Position numbers and translations under genes: made by a program
Notes under the pieces: model-generated
The model's database searches: none
What the model was told of the DNA's origin: nothing
The model's input: only the letters and a program-made list of their open reading frames with translations
Source: Methylobacter marinus A45
GTDB taxonomy: Bacteria; Pseudomonadota; Gammaproteobacteria; Methylococcales; Methylomonadaceae
Assembly (NCBI RefSeq): GCF_000383855.1
Contig: NZ_KB912877.1
Coordinates: 62,001 to 126,000, forward strand
Direction: 5' to 3'
DNA: 64,000 nt
Shown here: positions 54,504 to 64,000 of the stretch, in pieces
Layout of the letters: the number at the start of each line of letters is the position of its first letter
Numbering within the stretch: the stretch's first letter is position 1

Positions 54504-54521
54504 AAAGATAACGACAATGTC

Positions 54522-55253
54522 TTACAGAACGAAAGAAATGCCATCGCCCAGTTCAAGACCAAGCTGTTGCCGCGCACTGCCTTGATTAACAGCAATCTCA
54601 ACCAAACCGTTGGCATTTTTATACCAGAAAGCCTGGTGCTCGGCGGCGGCGCTGAAAGTATTGGCCTGCGCCATGGCGATTCCGTTAATTGTCAGCCGTT
54701 TGCCCGCCAGATCTTCGTGGTAACGCAAGCCGGTCATGGCGTTGCCGTAATGATCAAAATAGATCACTTCCGGCAAATCTTCGGGCCAGGCCGCCAGATC
54801 ATGCCTGGCAAACGGCTTCAATAAATCATCAGCGGTATTGCAGGCCAGTCTGGCCGCAACCGGCGCGAATAAATCCCGGCCATGAAAGCTCATCGAGCAC
54901 TGCTCTGGCTTCCATATAATCTCCAACCACTGCGCCTGCCGGGATTGTACGGCGACGGTATTGAGCAATCCGTTATCGGGGCCGACAAAATACTGGCCGT
55001 CGGCGCGCAAAACAACTGCTTTACGCCCGCTGCCGACGCCGGGATCGATTACCGTCAAAAAAATACTGTCTTCGGGGAAACTGTGCCGCAACGCAGCCAG
55101 AAGATAAGAACTTGCGCGGGGATTGGCAACAGGCGCATTGCTGAGCAGATTAATAACCGGATGGGCCGGCGCCAATTGCCGCAATACCACTTCCATCTGC
55201 CCGGTATAAGGCCCGGACGGACCGAAATCGGTAAAAAGGACAATAATTGGCAT
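54522..55253 (-). CDS. SAM hydrolase (DUF62, SAM hydroxide adenosyltransferase)
   Basis: A 243-residue member of the DUF62 family, which splits S-adenosylmethionine into adenosine and methionine using water; fluorinase and chlorinase are related. LFTDFG at 6-11 is the family start. The water-activating triad is visible as Asp70 (VIDPGVGSGR), Arg77 and His124 (FHGRDLF), which agrees with hydrolases of this type. NGLL in GPDNGLLNTV is also conserved. The halogenase-specific insertion loop is not evident. It lies 5 bases after ttcA and 18 bases before the oxoprolinase gene. Its physiological role is not clear in any organism I know of. Confidence 0.9.
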   Translation of the reverse strand: MPIIVLFTDFGPSGPYTGQMEVVLRQLAPAHPVINLLSNAPVANPRASSYLLAALRHSFPEDSIFLTVIDPGVGSGRKAVVLRADGQYFVGPDNGLLNTVAVQSRQAQWLEIIWKPEQCSMSFHGRDLFAPVAARLACNTADDLLKPFARHDLAAWPEDLPEVIYFDHYGNAMTGLRYHEDLAGKRLTINGIAMAQANTFSAAAEHQAFWYKNANGLVEIAVNQGSARQQLGLELGDGISFVL

Positions 55254-55258
55254 AATCC

Positions 55259-56113
55259 TTATTGAGCCAACACCTCTAGACCGGCATTAAATGCAATAAC
55301 CTGCTCCTCAAGGCTATCGCTCCGTTTCAGTCCGGCAAAATCGAACAGCTGCGTATCGGCCAATTGTGAAGGCGCCACATTCTGCAAACTGGTAAAGATG
55401 GTTTCCAGCCGCCCCGGGAACTGTTTATCCCAACTCTTCAGCATGACTTTCATGGCCTGCCTTTGCAGGTTTTCCTGAGAACCGCATAGATTGCAAGGAA
55501 TGATCGGAAAGTCTTTAAACGCGGCAAACCGCTCGATATCTTTTTCCCGGCAATAAGCCAACGGCCTGATTACGATATTTTTTTTGTCGTCGCTGAGCAG
55601 TTTGGGCGGCATCGCCTTCAGCTTGCCGCCGTAGAAGATATTCAGGAAAAAAGTCTCGAGAATATCGTCACGATGATGCCCTAACGCTATTTTGGTTACG
55701 CCATTGGCTTCGGCATAGCCATATAAGGTGCCGCGCCTCAGTCTTGAGCAAAGCCCGCAGGTTGTATTGCCTTCGGGAATAACGCGCTTGACGACGCTAT
55801 AGGTGTCTTTTTCGATAATATGATAGGGAACGCCTATTGATGCCAGGTATTCGGGCAAAACATGCTCTGGAAAACCGGGCTGTTTTTGATCCAGATTGAC
55901 GGCAATCAACTCGAAATCGACAGGCGCCGTCTTCTGCAAATTCAGCAAGATATCCAGCAAGGTATAGGAATCCTTGCCCCCGGACAGGCACACCATGACC
56001 TTATCGCCGTTTTCGATCATGTTGTAATCGGCAATCGCATCGCCGACACAATGCCGCAGACGTTTTTGCAATTTATTGAATTGAGTTCTGGATTTTTTAC
56101 TTGAATCTGACAT
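55259..56113 (-). CDS. ttcA: tRNA 2-thiocytidine(32) synthetase TtcA
   Basis: A 284-residue enzyme that puts sulfur on cytidine 32 of some tRNAs. The ATP pyrophosphatase loop SGGKDS is at 44-49. The conserved cysteines are Cys119 and Cys122 (CGLC) and Cys207 and Cys210 (CNLC). The first pair, together with Cys207 or its neighbour, holds the 4Fe-4S cluster and carries sulfur. [19 protein letters not shown] is the family fingerprint. It appears to be the first gene of a three-gene operon with the SAM hydrolase and oxoprolinase genes. Confidence 0.96.
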   Translation of the reverse strand: MSDSSKKSRTQFNKLQKRLRHCVGDAIADYNMIENGDKVMVCLSGGKDSYTLLDILLNLQKTAPVDFELIAVNLDQKQPGFPEHVLPEYLASIGVPYHIIEKDTYSVVKRVIPEGNTTCGLCSRLRRGTLYGYAEANGVTKIALGHHRDDILETFFLNIFYGGKLKAMPPKLLSDDKKNIVIRPLAYCREKDIERFAAFKDFPIIPCNLCGSQENLQRQAMKVMLKSWDKQFPGRLETIFTSLQNVAPSQLADTQLFDFAGLKRSDSLEEQVIAFNAGLEVLAQ

Positions 56114-56151
56114 GGTCAGAAGGCTGTTGACCTGATTTTAGGAATGGAAAG

Positions 56152-56176
56152 CGGGGTTCGCCAATGTCGAACCCCG
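56152..56176 (-). terminator. Terminator hairpin after fabB
   Basis: CGGGGTTCG and CGAACCCCG form a perfect 9-bp stem with a 7-base loop, 12 bases beyond the fabB stop. The tail on the minus strand is pyrimidine-rich (CTTTCC) rather than a pure T run. It separates fabAB from ttcA. Confidence 0.65.
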
Positions 56177-56188
56177 GAATGAAACGCG

Positions 56189-57409
56189 TTATCCGTTATA
56201 ACGCTGGAAGATTAATGTTGCGTTGGTTCCGCCAAAACCGAAACTGTTCGACATGATTGTGTTTAACGTAACATTATCCTGACGCTCGCGCACGATGGGA
56301 ATGCCTTCCGCATTCGGGTCCAGCTGGGTAATGTTGGCTGAAGCGCTCAGGAAGTTTTCTTCCATCATCAGTAATGAGTAAATAGCCTCGTTAACGCCGG
56401 CGGCGCCTAATGCGTGCCCCGTCAACGACTTAGTTGAACTGACCGGCGGCACATCGCCGGCACCGAATACCGTGCGTAACGCTTCCAGCTCCCTGGTATC
56501 GCCAACCGGCGTACTGGTGCCATGCGCATTAATATAATCGATCGGGGCATGCACTGTCTCCATAGCCTGCTGCATGCAGCGCACCGCGCCCTCGCCGGAA
56601 GGCTGAACCATGTCGTAACCGTCGGAGGTCGCGCCGTAACCTATCAGCTCGGCATATATCTTGGCGCCGCGTGCCTTGGCGTGTTCCAACTCTTCAATGA
56701 CCAAAACACCGCCGCCGCCCGAGATAACAAAACCATCCCGGGTTTCATCGTAAGGTCGTGAAGCCGTTGACGGAGTGTCGTTATATTTGGAGGACAAAGC
56801 GCCCATCGCATCAAACAAAACGGACATCGTCCAGTGAACTTCCTCTCCGCCGCCTGCAAACACGACATCCTGCTTGCCCATCTGGATCAATTCCATGGCA
56901 TGGCCGATACAATGAGCGCTGGTCGCACAGGCGGAACTGATGGAGTAATTGACGCCCTTGATTTTAAAAGGTGTAGCCAGACAGGCCGTATTGGTGCTGG
57001 ACATGGTGCGGGTCACCATATAGGGCCCTACCTTTTTGATACCTTTTTCACGTAAAATATCTGCCGCGTCCACAAGGTTTGAGGTAGAAGGTCCACCTGA
57101 ACCCATCACCAGCCCGGTCCTGAAATTCGATACCTCTGACTCAGCCAGACCGGCATCATCAATAGCCTGCTGCATGGCAATATAGTTAAACGCAGCGCCA
57201 TCCCCCATAAAACGTTTTATTTTACGGTCGATAAATTCGTCTTGATCTATATTGACAAGCCCATGAACATGGCTACGAAAACCCAGTTCCTTATAAATCT
57301 CGGCAAATACAATTCCAGAACGCCCTTCTTTTAGGGAACTGACAACCTCTTTTCGGTTATTCCCTATGCTGGAAACTATCCCTAAACCGGTTACCACAAC
57401 TCTTTTCAT
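56189..57409 (-). CDS. fabB: 3-oxoacyl-[ACP] synthase I (FabB)
   Basis: A 406-residue condensing enzyme that elongates unsaturated fatty-acid intermediates on ACP. The nucleophile is Cys161 in [12 protein letters not shown]. The catalytic histidines are His296 ([11 protein letters not shown]) and His332 ([12 protein letters not shown]). [12 protein letters not shown] is the Gly-rich end motif. It begins 11 bases after fabA, forming the usual fabA-fabB operon of gammaproteobacteria that make unsaturated fatty acids without oxygen. Confidence 0.97.
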   Translation of the reverse strand: MKRVVVTGLGIVSSIGNNRKEVVSSLKEGRSGIVFAEIYKELGFRSHVHGLVNIDQDEFIDRKIKRFMGDGAAFNYIAMQQAIDDAGLAESEVSNFRTGLVMGSGGPSTSNLVDAADILREKGIKKVGPYMVTRTMSSTNTACLATPFKIKGVNYSISSACATSAHCIGHAMELIQMGKQDVVFAGGGEEVHWTMSVLFDAMGALSSKYNDTPSTASRPYDETRDGFVISGGGGVLVIEELEHAKARGAKIYAELIGYGATSDGYDMVQPSGEGAVRCMQQAMETVHAPIDYINAHGTSTPVGDTRELEALRTVFGAGDVPPVSSTKSLTGHALGAAGVNEAIYSLLMMEENFLSASANITQLDPNAEGIPIVRERQDNVTLNTIMSNSFGFGGTNATLIFQRYNG

Positions 57410-57420
57410 TACTATAGCCC

Positions 57421-57936
57421 CTAGAAATCTTCTGTAGAAGTAAATAAACCAACCCTTAAATCGGTAGCTTCATATATTACTTTACCGTCAACTTCCATAG
57501 TGGCATCAGCGATCCCCATCACCAGCTTACGCATTATGACTCTTTTTAAATTGATCCGGTAAGTGACTTTTTTAGCGGTTGGTAAAACTTGCCCAGTAAA
57601 TTTAACTTCACCGACCCCCAAAGCCCGTCCTTTACCTGGACCGCCCATCCAGCATAAATAGAACCCCACCAGTTGCCACATGGCATCCAAGCCCAAACAA
57701 CCCGGCATCACTGGATCGCCTTGAAAATGACAAGCAAAAAACCATAAATCAGGAGTGATATCCAATTCAGCAATAATTTCGCCTTTCCCGTAAGCGCCGC
57801 CTTCATCCGATATATGGGTAATCCGGTCCATCATTAGCATATTTGGAAGAGGCAATTGCGCATTTTTCGGCCCGTATAGCTCCCCTCTACCGGACTTCAA
57901 CAATTCTTCGCGCGTAAAACTATGCTGTTTCTCCAT
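57421..57936 (-). CDS. fabA: 3-hydroxydecanoyl-[ACP] dehydratase/isomerase (FabA)
   Basis: A 171-residue hot-dog-fold enzyme that dehydrates 3-hydroxydecanoyl-ACP and isomerises the product to the cis-3 form, the branch point for unsaturated fatty acids. The catalytic residues His70 ([14 protein letters not shown]) and Asp84 (CLGLDAMWQ) are at the same numbers as in E. coli. The length matches FabA, not FabZ. It is the first gene of the fabAB pair. Confidence 0.97.
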   Translation of the reverse strand: MEKQHSFTREELLKSGRGELYGPKNAQLPLPNMLMMDRITHISDEGGAYGKGEIIAELDITPDLWFFACHFQGDPVMPGCLGLDAMWQLVGFYLCWMGGPGKGRALGVGEVKFTGQVLPTAKKVTYRINLKRVIMRKLVMGIADATMEVDGKVIYEATDLRVGLFTSTEDF

Positions 57937-58016
57937 AATATTTATGTACCTAATTTAATTATTCTTACACCAAACGCCCATTATCTTACAGACACTAAAA
58001 AAAATCAGCTCAATTT

Positions 58017-59927
58017 TTAGCCGGGTAGCACATCCAGCATAAAATCTTTTATTCTGAGCGCCTTCCTATGCATGCGCTCCTGATAAATCATAATGTAAGA
58101 AAAAACGGCTGATACATATTTACGGGTTTCCTTAAACGGGATGGTTTCTATCCATATGTCCGCCGGCACGGTTTCATTGGGCAACCATTGCCCTACCCGC
58201 CCAGGCCCGGCATTATAAGCGGCGGTTGCCAGGGCGAAATGTCCGTTAAAACGATTGAGTAATTTCTTATAATAAAAAGTGCCGTATTTAACATTGATAT
58301 CCGGATTAAACAGACTGGCTTCAGACTGCCATTTTTCATGGAGTTCCCGCGCAATTTGCTGGCCCGTTTTCGGCATGATTTGCATGAGCCCCCTGGCGCC
58401 GACCGGTGACTTGGCGTGACTGTCAAACACGCTCTCCTGGCGAATCAGGCCAAAAATTACCGCCGGGTCAAGATTATGTCTATACGCATTATTGCTGACC
58501 TCGTTTAAATAATTAACCGGAAATCGCAACCCCATATCATCCCAGTACTCAGACTTGGCTAATGTAAAAATGGCCACCTGATCCCATTGCCATTGCTGAG
58601 CCAATTTGGCCGCTGTCATCAGCCGCTCCTTGCTGAGTTTATTGACTGCAAACCACCATTGCCGACGCGCCTCCTGTTCCCGGTTAAAAAATCTGAGCTC
58701 ACGGACCATCTTAAAATCATTTTCCTCGGCCAGTGCCGCCAGTTCCCTTTCCGCCACAAGAACAGGCTTGTCCGCTAAATAATAAGGCTTGTCGACAATA
58801 TCCGCGGCTAGAAATCCATAAAACCCCCGATCCTGGGCGAGACTATTATAAATATTCCGCGCCTGCAGTATATCGCCATTCTCTGCCAGCGCTCGAGCCT
58901 GCCAGTACCGCCATCGCGGCTCCAGACGCTCCTGATCCGTCAAACCGGCCAACGCATCGGCAATATGACGCCAATTTTGTTCCAGTAAAGCGGCTCTGAC
59001 TTTCCACTCCCTGACTACTGTGTCCGCATTAATCAGGCGATTCAGACGCTGATAAGCTCTTTTATCCTTTTTGAATGCCAGGGCCAGTGCAAGCCTTTTC
59101 TCGATCCGTTGGTCCGTTACCGTATCGATAGGAAAATGACGTTTCTTGCCATCCCAGATTTGGATTGCCGATTCCAGATCTGTTTTGGCCATTCTGTCGA
59201 TGCCATGCGCGAATATCCGCCCACCTTGTTGGTCGGGGTTGATCCACACACTAGTATCCTTGATTAAGGCAGGGGTTTTATGAATCCGCAGCCAAACATC
59301 GGCAGCAGCCTGGTGTTTCTCACTTAATAAACCTTTTAAATATTCGGCGAGTCGGACATTATCCTTCTTTAATGCCAACTCAAGACGTTGCCAGATTAGA
59401 TCCTGCGTAAACATAGGCGACGCAATCAACGCCGATATCAATGCATCACACTCTTCAGGCCGCGAATACCCTACCGTCCATAAGCGCTTTGCTTCATTCA
59501 ATGCCGGTTGCTTATTGCCCGTTTGATATTGAGCCCAATAAAACTGACATTCCAGGGCGCTGTTGCCGGTAGCCCGATAATGTTGAAGAAATTCATACCA
59601 GCGTTCATTCCGAGCCAGAAAACTCAACCATTGCGATCTTAACAAGCTGCTATAACGCGTATCCTTATGCTCCGACAGAAACATCAAGACCCTGCTTGTC
59701 TCATGCAAGTTATTGTTTAACCATTGGTATTGTAGATACGAATACAGCGGATAGCCTGTTAACGACTGACTGATATTCAAAAATGCCTGGTCCTTTCTCT
59801 GGGCAATCAGTTTTTCCGCCTGTAGAAAATCAGTTCGTTGCCGCTCCAGCGTATTTCCTGACACGGCAGCCGGCAAAACAAACAGACACATTAACAACAA
59901 ATTGCCACACCAGTATTTCTTATTCAT
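58017..59927 (-). CDS. slt: Soluble lytic murein transglycosylase (Slt70 type)
   Basis: A 636-residue periplasmic enzyme that cleaves glycan strands of peptidoglycan with formation of 1,6-anhydro ends. The signal peptide (about 1-24) is YWCGNLLLMCLFVLPAAVSG. A long alpha-helical superhelix (about 25-450) precedes the lysozyme-like domain, with catalytic Glu498 in RQESVFDSHAK, the SPVGARGLMQIMP segment and AAYNAGPGRVGQWL. It is divergent from the ABC exporter gene at 60014, with 86 bases between them for two promoters. Confidence 0.95.
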   Translation of the reverse strand: MNKKYWCGNLLLMCLFVLPAAVSGNTLERQRTDFLQAEKLIAQRKDQAFLNISQSLTGYPLYSYLQYQWLNNNLHETSRVLMFLSEHKDTRYSSLLRSQWLSFLARNERWYEFLQHYRATGNSALECQFYWAQYQTGNKQPALNEAKRLWTVGYSRPEECDALISALIASPMFTQDLIWQRLELALKKDNVRLAEYLKGLLSEKHQAAADVWLRIHKTPALIKDTSVWINPDQQGGRIFAHGIDRMAKTDLESAIQIWDGKKRHFPIDTVTDQRIEKRLALALAFKKDKRAYQRLNRLINADTVVREWKVRAALLEQNWRHIADALAGLTDQERLEPRWRYWQARALAENGDILQARNIYNSLAQDRGFYGFLAADIVDKPYYLADKPVLVAERELAALAEENDFKMVRELRFFNREQEARRQWWFAVNKLSKERLMTAAKLAQQWQWDQVAIFTLAKSEYWDDMGLRFPVNYLNEVSNNAYRHNLDPAVIFGLIRQESVFDSHAKSPVGARGLMQIMPKTGQQIARELHEKWQSEASLFNPDINVKYGTFYYKKLLNRFNGHFALATAAYNAGPGRVGQWLPNETVPADIWIETIPFKETRKYVSAVFSYIMIYQERMHRKALRIKDFMLDVLPG

Positions 59928-60013
59928 ATTTTTACAACGGTTTTTATTTATTTTCCTAAAGATGTTTCAGACCGATATAATGAAAAGTCCACAGAAAACA
60001 TCCCAATTCTATC

Positions 60014-61816
60014 GTGCAAATAAAGTATCCCTCAAAGCAGGCCTCACAATCTTACGGCTGGGATTATATCTATCAAATCGTTTTAAAGCATAAAAAGCAG
60101 CTGATCCATGCGCATCTGATCGCAATTCTGGCGACAATCGCCAGCGTACCAGTCCCTTTGTTAATGCCGCTGCTGGTCGATGAGGTTTTGCTGAATAAGC
60201 CTGGTATAACCATTGAAATTATCAATTCGCTGGCCCCGGCTCAATGGCAAACACCTATTCTTTACATTGCGGTTGTGTTACTTGCCAGCTTGTTGCTGCG
60301 TATTATCGCAATCATTTTTAACATTATCCAGGCTCGTCAGTTCTCCTTCATCTCCAAGGACATCATCTTTCGTATCCGTAAAAACCTGATCGGGCGGCTA
60401 CAAACGATTTCCATGTCCGAATATGAAAGCCTCGGGACCGGTACCGTGGTGACGCACCTGGTGACTGACCTTGATACGATCGACACGTTTATCGGCTCTA
60501 CCGTCAGCAAGTTGCTGATAGCCGGCCTGACCATTATCGGCACCGCCGTCGTTTTATTATGGATGCACTGGCAACTGGGCTTGTTTATCTTATTGTTAAA
60601 TCCAGTCGTGATTTATTTCACGCGCGTCATCGGCTCGCGCGTCAAGGATCTTAAAGCCAAGGAAAACTCAGCTTACGAAATCTTTCAGCAATCGTTAACC
60701 GAAACGCTGGAAGCGATTCATCAAATACGTGCCAGCAATCGCGAGAAGCATTACTGCCGGCAACTGATCGAATCCGCCCGATCGGTGAAGGATTACTCAA
60801 CGACTTTTGCCTGGAAAAGCGATGCGGCCGGACGCATGAGCTTTCTGGTGTTTCTGTTCGGCTTCGATATTTTTCGGGCCAGCGCCATGCTCATGGTCTT
60901 TTATTCCGACCTCAGCATAGGCCAGATGCTCGCCGTGTTCGGTTACCTCTGGTTCATGATGGCGCCGGTTCAGGAGGTCCTGAACATTCAATATGCCTTT
61001 TATGCGGCCAAAGCGGCCTTAAGGCGCATCAACCGTCTGAATGAACTGAAGCAGGAACCCTATTATCCCCACCTGGAGAATCCTTTCCTGAACAAGAAAG
61101 CCGTTTCCATACGTGTCGACAATCTGCACTTCAGTTACGCCGAGGAGCCAATACTGAACGGCATCCATCTGGAAATCAAAGCCGGCGAGAAAGTTGCATT
61201 GGTCGGCGCCAGCGGCGGCGGCAAGTCCACGCTGATACAAACGATCATCGGTCTCTATCCGCCCAGCAGTGGCCAGATTTATTTTGACGATGTTGCCATT
61301 GACCGTATCGGTCTTGAAGTTGTTCGGGAAAATGTCGTGACCGTGCTGCAACAACCCATTCTGTTTAACGATACCATTCGCGCCAACCTCACGCTGGGCA
61401 GACCGGCCGCTGATGCCGAATTATGGAATGCATTGGCAATCGCGCAATTAAAAGACACGGTCGGCGCCCTGGAAAACGGATTGGATACGGTAGTCGGCCG
61501 TCATGGCATGAGACTTTCGGGCGGCCAGCGACAGCGCATGGCCATTGCCAGGATGGTAGTTGCCAAACCCAAAATCGTCATACTCGATGAAGCCACTTCC
61601 GCGCTGGACAGCGAAACGGAACACAAACTGCACCGGGCGCTTTCCGAGTTCCTGAAAGGTCGAACGACCATCATTATCGCGCACCGCCTGAGCGCCGTAA
61701 AACAAGCCGATCATGTCTATGTCTTTGAAGGCGGCAGAATTTGTGAGCAAGGTCGGCATGAAACTTTAATTAACCAAAAGGGTCTTTATGCCAAACTTTA
61801 CGGAGACTATCAATAA
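60014..61816 (+). CDS. MsbA-like ABC exporter (fused membrane and ATPase domains)
   Basis: A 600-residue type IV half-transporter. Membrane domain about 1-345 with six helices, for example AHLIAILATIASVPVPLLMP and TPILYIAVVLLASLLLRI. ATPase domain: Walker A GASGGGKST near 398, signature LSGGQRQRM near 502, Walker B IVILDEATSAL near 521, switch His in IIIAHRLSAV. The substrate is unknown; relatives export lipids, peptides or drugs. The best frame starts at a GTG at 60014 without a strong ribosome site, so the exact start is open. The stop is 2 bases before the PHP gene. Confidence 0.88.
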   Translation: MQIKYPSKQASQSYGWDYIYQIVLKHKKQLIHAHLIAILATIASVPVPLLMPLLVDEVLLNKPGITIEIINSLAPAQWQTPILYIAVVLLASLLLRIIAIIFNIIQARQFSFISKDIIFRIRKNLIGRLQTISMSEYESLGTGTVVTHLVTDLDTIDTFIGSTVSKLLIAGLTIIGTAVVLLWMHWQLGLFILLLNPVVIYFTRVIGSRVKDLKAKENSAYEIFQQSLTETLEAIHQIRASNREKHYCRQLIESARSVKDYSTTFAWKSDAAGRMSFLVFLFGFDIFRASAMLMVFYSDLSIGQMLAVFGYLWFMMAPVQEVLNIQYAFYAAKAALRRINRLNELKQEPYYPHLENPFLNKKAVSIRVDNLHFSYAEEPILNGIHLEIKAGEKVALVGASGGGKSTLIQTIIGLYPPSSGQIYFDDVAIDRIGLEVVRENVVTVLQQPILFNDTIRANLTLGRPAADAELWNALAIAQLKDTVGALENGLDTVVGRHGMRLSGGQRQRMAIARMVVAKPKIVILDEATSALDSETEHKLHRALSEFLKGRTTIIIAHRLSAVKQADHVYVFEGGRICEQGRHETLINQKGLYAKLYGDYQ

Positions 61817-61818
61817 TC

Positions 61819-62655
61819 ATGGCTGAAATATACGATTTGCACTGTCATTCAACAGCTTCCGACGGTGCATTATCGCCTACGGAATTAGTAACACGCGCAC
61901 ATGAGCAAGGCGTTACCTCAATGGCTTTAACCGATCATGATACAACGACCGGCCTCGCTGAGGCACGGACTGCCGCCACAGCAAAAGGCATCAGGCTGAT
62001 ACCCGGCATAGAACTTTCCGTCAGTTGGCATGATAAGTGTTTTCATATCGTCGGTCTGGGAATCAACCCCGATTACCCGCCCTTGGCTCAAGCCACACAA
62101 GACCTGCAAACCGTCCGGGTGGAACGTGCTGAAAAAATCGCTCATAAACTCGAGAAAAAACGCATTCCCGGCGCACTGGAGGCGGTCAAGCACGCAGCCG
62201 GGGATGGCATGATCACGCGCACGCATTTTGCCGATTTTCTACTGTCACAGCATCATGTATCCACTCAGCAGGAAGCGTTCGACCGTTATCTGGGCCAGGG
62301 CAAACCGGCTTATGTATCGACGTCGTGGGCCGAGATGAGCCTGGCAATCAAGTGGATTACCGAATCCGGCGGGGTTGCCGTTTTGGCTCATCCGCTGCGC
62401 TACAAACTGACAGCCAACTGGATGAAACGGCTGCTTACTGCTTTCAAGGAAGCAGGCGGGCAAGGCATTGAGGTTGTGACAAGCAGGATTAACGCCGATG
62501 AAATTAAGTTGATCGCTGGTTACGCTGCTAGTTTTGGTCTGGCCGGTTCAAAAGGCTCTGACTTTCACAATCCCGAAAATCAATGGGTTGAATTAGGCCG
62601 GCTGGCGCCCTTGCCTTCAGCCATCAAACCGGTATGGGAACTGCTGGAATTTTAG
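61819..62655 (+). CDS. PHP-domain phosphoesterase (YciV/TrpH, RNase AM type)
   Basis: A 278-residue metal-dependent phosphoesterase. The metal-binding motifs of the PHP fold are visible: DLHCHSTASDG (His8, His10), ALTDHDTTTG, GIELSVSW with the bridging Glu, TRTHFADFL, VLAHP near 190 and GSDFHNPEN near the end. E. coli YciV hydrolyses 3',5'-nucleoside bisphosphates and trims 5' RNA ends; the same is likely here. It follows the ABC exporter gene by 2 bases. Confidence 0.9.
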   Translation: MAEIYDLHCHSTASDGALSPTELVTRAHEQGVTSMALTDHDTTTGLAEARTAATAKGIRLIPGIELSVSWHDKCFHIVGLGINPDYPPLAQATQDLQTVRVERAEKIAHKLEKKRIPGALEAVKHAAGDGMITRTHFADFLLSQHHVSTQQEAFDRYLGQGKPAYVSTSWAEMSLAIKWITESGGVAVLAHPLRYKLTANWMKRLLTAFKEAGGQGIEVVTSRINADEIKLIAGYAASFGLAGSKGSDFHNPENQWVELGRLAPLPSAIKPVWELLEF

Positions 62656-62749
62656 GCCAAGCACACATGTTGCATCTGACACCAATAGCGTTGACGGCGG
62701 CTTCTGAACGGCCGTATGATGACACAACTTTGCCAAATTGGGTGCAATC

Positions 62750-64000
62750 ATGGGCCAAGAAATCTCTTTATCGCAATTTGATGAAAGCGATTTTGAATGT
62801 TTTTATCAAAAACTCAAGCAAGAGACGAATCTGCTCAACCAGCTGATTGAACAGAACGCCTGCTCAACTCGTCAACCTGTGGCCGGTTTTGAAATAGAAG
62901 CCTGGCTGATCGACCAAAGCATGCGTCCGTCGCCGATTAATGAATATTATTTGACTACGCTTAACCACCCGCTGGCGTCAGCGGAGCTGGCCAAATTCAA
63001 TATAGAATTCAACAGTACGCCTACTCCGCTGACGAACGACGTTTTCAGCCGCCTGCACGAACAGTTGCAGGACACTTGGAATGTAGCGCATCAGCACGCG
63101 CAGACCCTGGACAGCAATGTTCTTATGATTGGCATCCTGCCGACCCTGAAGCCGTCAGATTTGAACCTGAACAACATGTCAAATATGAACCGATACCGCG
63201 CCTTGAATGAACAGGTCCTGCATTCGCGCGGCAAACCGATACGTATTGATATCACTGGTATGGAACATCTGAAATTCGAACATGACGACGTCATGCTTGA
63301 ATCGGCGACCACGTCTTTTCAACTGCATATCCAACTGCCGCTAAAAATGGCCCACCATTTTTATAATGCCTCGATCATCGCATCGGCCCCTATGGTCGCC
63401 TTATGCGCTAATGCCCCTTTCCTGTTCGGCAAGGAACTCTGGCATGAATCGAGAATCCCCCTGTTCGAGCAGGCTGTTGAATCCGGAGGCTATTTTGGCG
63501 CCTCGCAAGGACCGGTCAGACGCGTTAGCTTCGGATCCGGCTATGTCAGACATTCCATCATGGAATGTTTTCAGGAAAATCTCGATCATTTTCCGGTCTT
63601 GTTGCCGGTCGAGCAAAACTCCGCTATCGAAGCCTTCGGGCATTTGCGCCTGCATAACGGAACCATTTGGCGTTGGAACAGACCATTAGTCGGCTTTGAT
63701 GAAGACGGCACGCCTCACATCCGGGTAGAACACAGAACGCCCGCCGCAGGCCCCAGCGTGATCGATTCGATTGCCAACGCAGCCTTTTACTACGGCTTGG
63801 CAAAAAGCCTATGTGATGAGATCATGACCAAGGGTCAACTGCTGCCGTTCGCCCAGGCCAAGGATAATTTTTACCAGGCCGCACGTTACGGCCTGGAAGG
63901 CAGTATCATTTGGTTCGACGGCAGAAAGCAGCGCCTGCCGCATTTGCTTTTGACCGAACTCTTGCCTGAAGCGATTTCAGGCTTGGAATCCTTGGGCGTT
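62750..64000 (+). CDS. Glutamate--cysteine ligase family 2 (GCS2)-like protein, 3' end outside the window
   Basis: An open frame of 417 codons from the ATG at 62750 to the window edge, without a stop. It reads MGQEISLSQFDESDFECFYQ, then VAGFEIEAWLIDQSMRPSP near 44-62, then FNIEFNSTPTPL, GKPIRIDITGMEHLKF and IRVEHRTPAAGPSVIDSIA. The Glu-rich G-F-E-I-E-x-W and I-E-F-N strands and the R-V-E-H-R motif fit the carboxylate-amine ligase fold of GCS2/YbdK proteins. Its exact substrate (gamma-glutamylcysteine or another amine) is unknown. It starts 94 bases after the PHP gene. Confidence 0.8.
   Translation, partial: MGQEISLSQFDESDFECFYQKLKQETNLLNQLIEQNACSTRQPVAGFEIEAWLIDQSMRPSPINEYYLTTLNHPLASAELAKFNIEFNSTPTPLTNDVFSRLHEQLQDTWNVAHQHAQTLDSNVLMIGILPTLKPSDLNLNNMSNMNRYRALNEQVLHSRGKPIRIDITGMEHLKFEHDDVMLESATTSFQLHIQLPLKMAHHFYNASIIASAPMVALCANAPFLFGKELWHESRIPLFEQAVESGGYFGASQGPVRRVSFGSGYVRHSIMECFQENLDHFPVLLPVEQNSAIEAFGHLRLHNGTIWRWNRPLVGFDEDGTPHIRVEHRTPAAGPSVIDSIANAAFYYGLAKSLCDEIMTKGQLLPFAQAKDNFYQAARYGLEGSIIWFDGRKQRLPHLLLTELLPEAISGLESLGV

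Overview
The window looks like a chromosome segment of a gammaproteobacterium. The paired fabA/fabB genes, Slt-type transglycosylase, ttcA and a CCA-encoding tRNA-Ser support this. A type I methanotroph (Methylococcales) is a plausible guess from overall gene style and a REP-type palindrome, but nothing here proves it. No phylogenetic search could be run.

Layout. (1) 1-2826: ordinary chromosome with a GST-like protein, a HAD phosphatase and an EamA/DMT transporter, all on the minus strand. (2) 2827-50371: an accessory block bracketed by two inverted, broken copies of the same insertion-sequence end. It holds an RND efflux operon (3332-8957) with two matched 17-bp operator-like palindromes upstream, then a large non-ribosomal peptide metallophore locus (9238-42189), then a mobile-DNA graveyard (42752-50371). 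(3) 50372-64000: core genes. These are tRNA-Ser(TGA), a fused 5-oxoprolinase/hydantoinase, a SAM hydrolase (DUF62), ttcA, fabB, fabA, slt, then on the plus strand an ABC exporter, a PHP phosphoesterase and the start of a GCS2-family ligase that runs off the end.

The metallophore locus is transcribed right to left: MbtH-like protein, a tiny coupled ORF, a JmjC/FIH-like cupin oxygenase, a 3420-residue NRPS (FAAL-ACP-C-A-T-E-C-A-T), a TonB-dependent receptor, a PepSY membrane protein, a cytochrome P450, a C-A-T-E NRPS, a C-A-T-reductase NRPS, a Ntn-hydrolase acylase, a PvdE/SyrD-type ABC exporter, a 2,4-diaminobutyrate aminotransferase and an ExbD protein. Reading A-domain pocket residues by eye gives Ser, Dab, an unassigned residue, and Ser. 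E domains follow the first and third. The C-domain subtypes fit the order FAAL protein, then C-A-T-E, then C-A-T-R. The predicted backbone is fatty acyl-D-Ser-Dab-D-X-Ser-aldehyde (or alcohol). Lipid loading, an ABC exporter and a periplasmic acylase together mirror the pyoverdine maturation route. There is, however, no ornithine N-hydroxylase or catechol pathway, and chain release is reductive. The product therefore looks like an undescribed metallophore whose metal ligands must come from the two tailoring oxygenases or from residue X.

The graveyard at 42.7-50.4 kb holds a decayed IS3-family element, a ParD/RelE-type toxin-antitoxin pair, an AraC/GyrI regulator, arrays of degenerate repeats resembling a multi-site transposon end, a pair of inverted DnaA boxes, a frameshifted TraC-type plasmid primase, a truncated second IS3-family element, and a topoisomerase III fragment. 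The primase and topoisomerase pieces suggest that a conjugative plasmid or ICE once integrated here.

Domain positions are estimates from reading the sequence. Family names rest on motif recognition, not on database searches.
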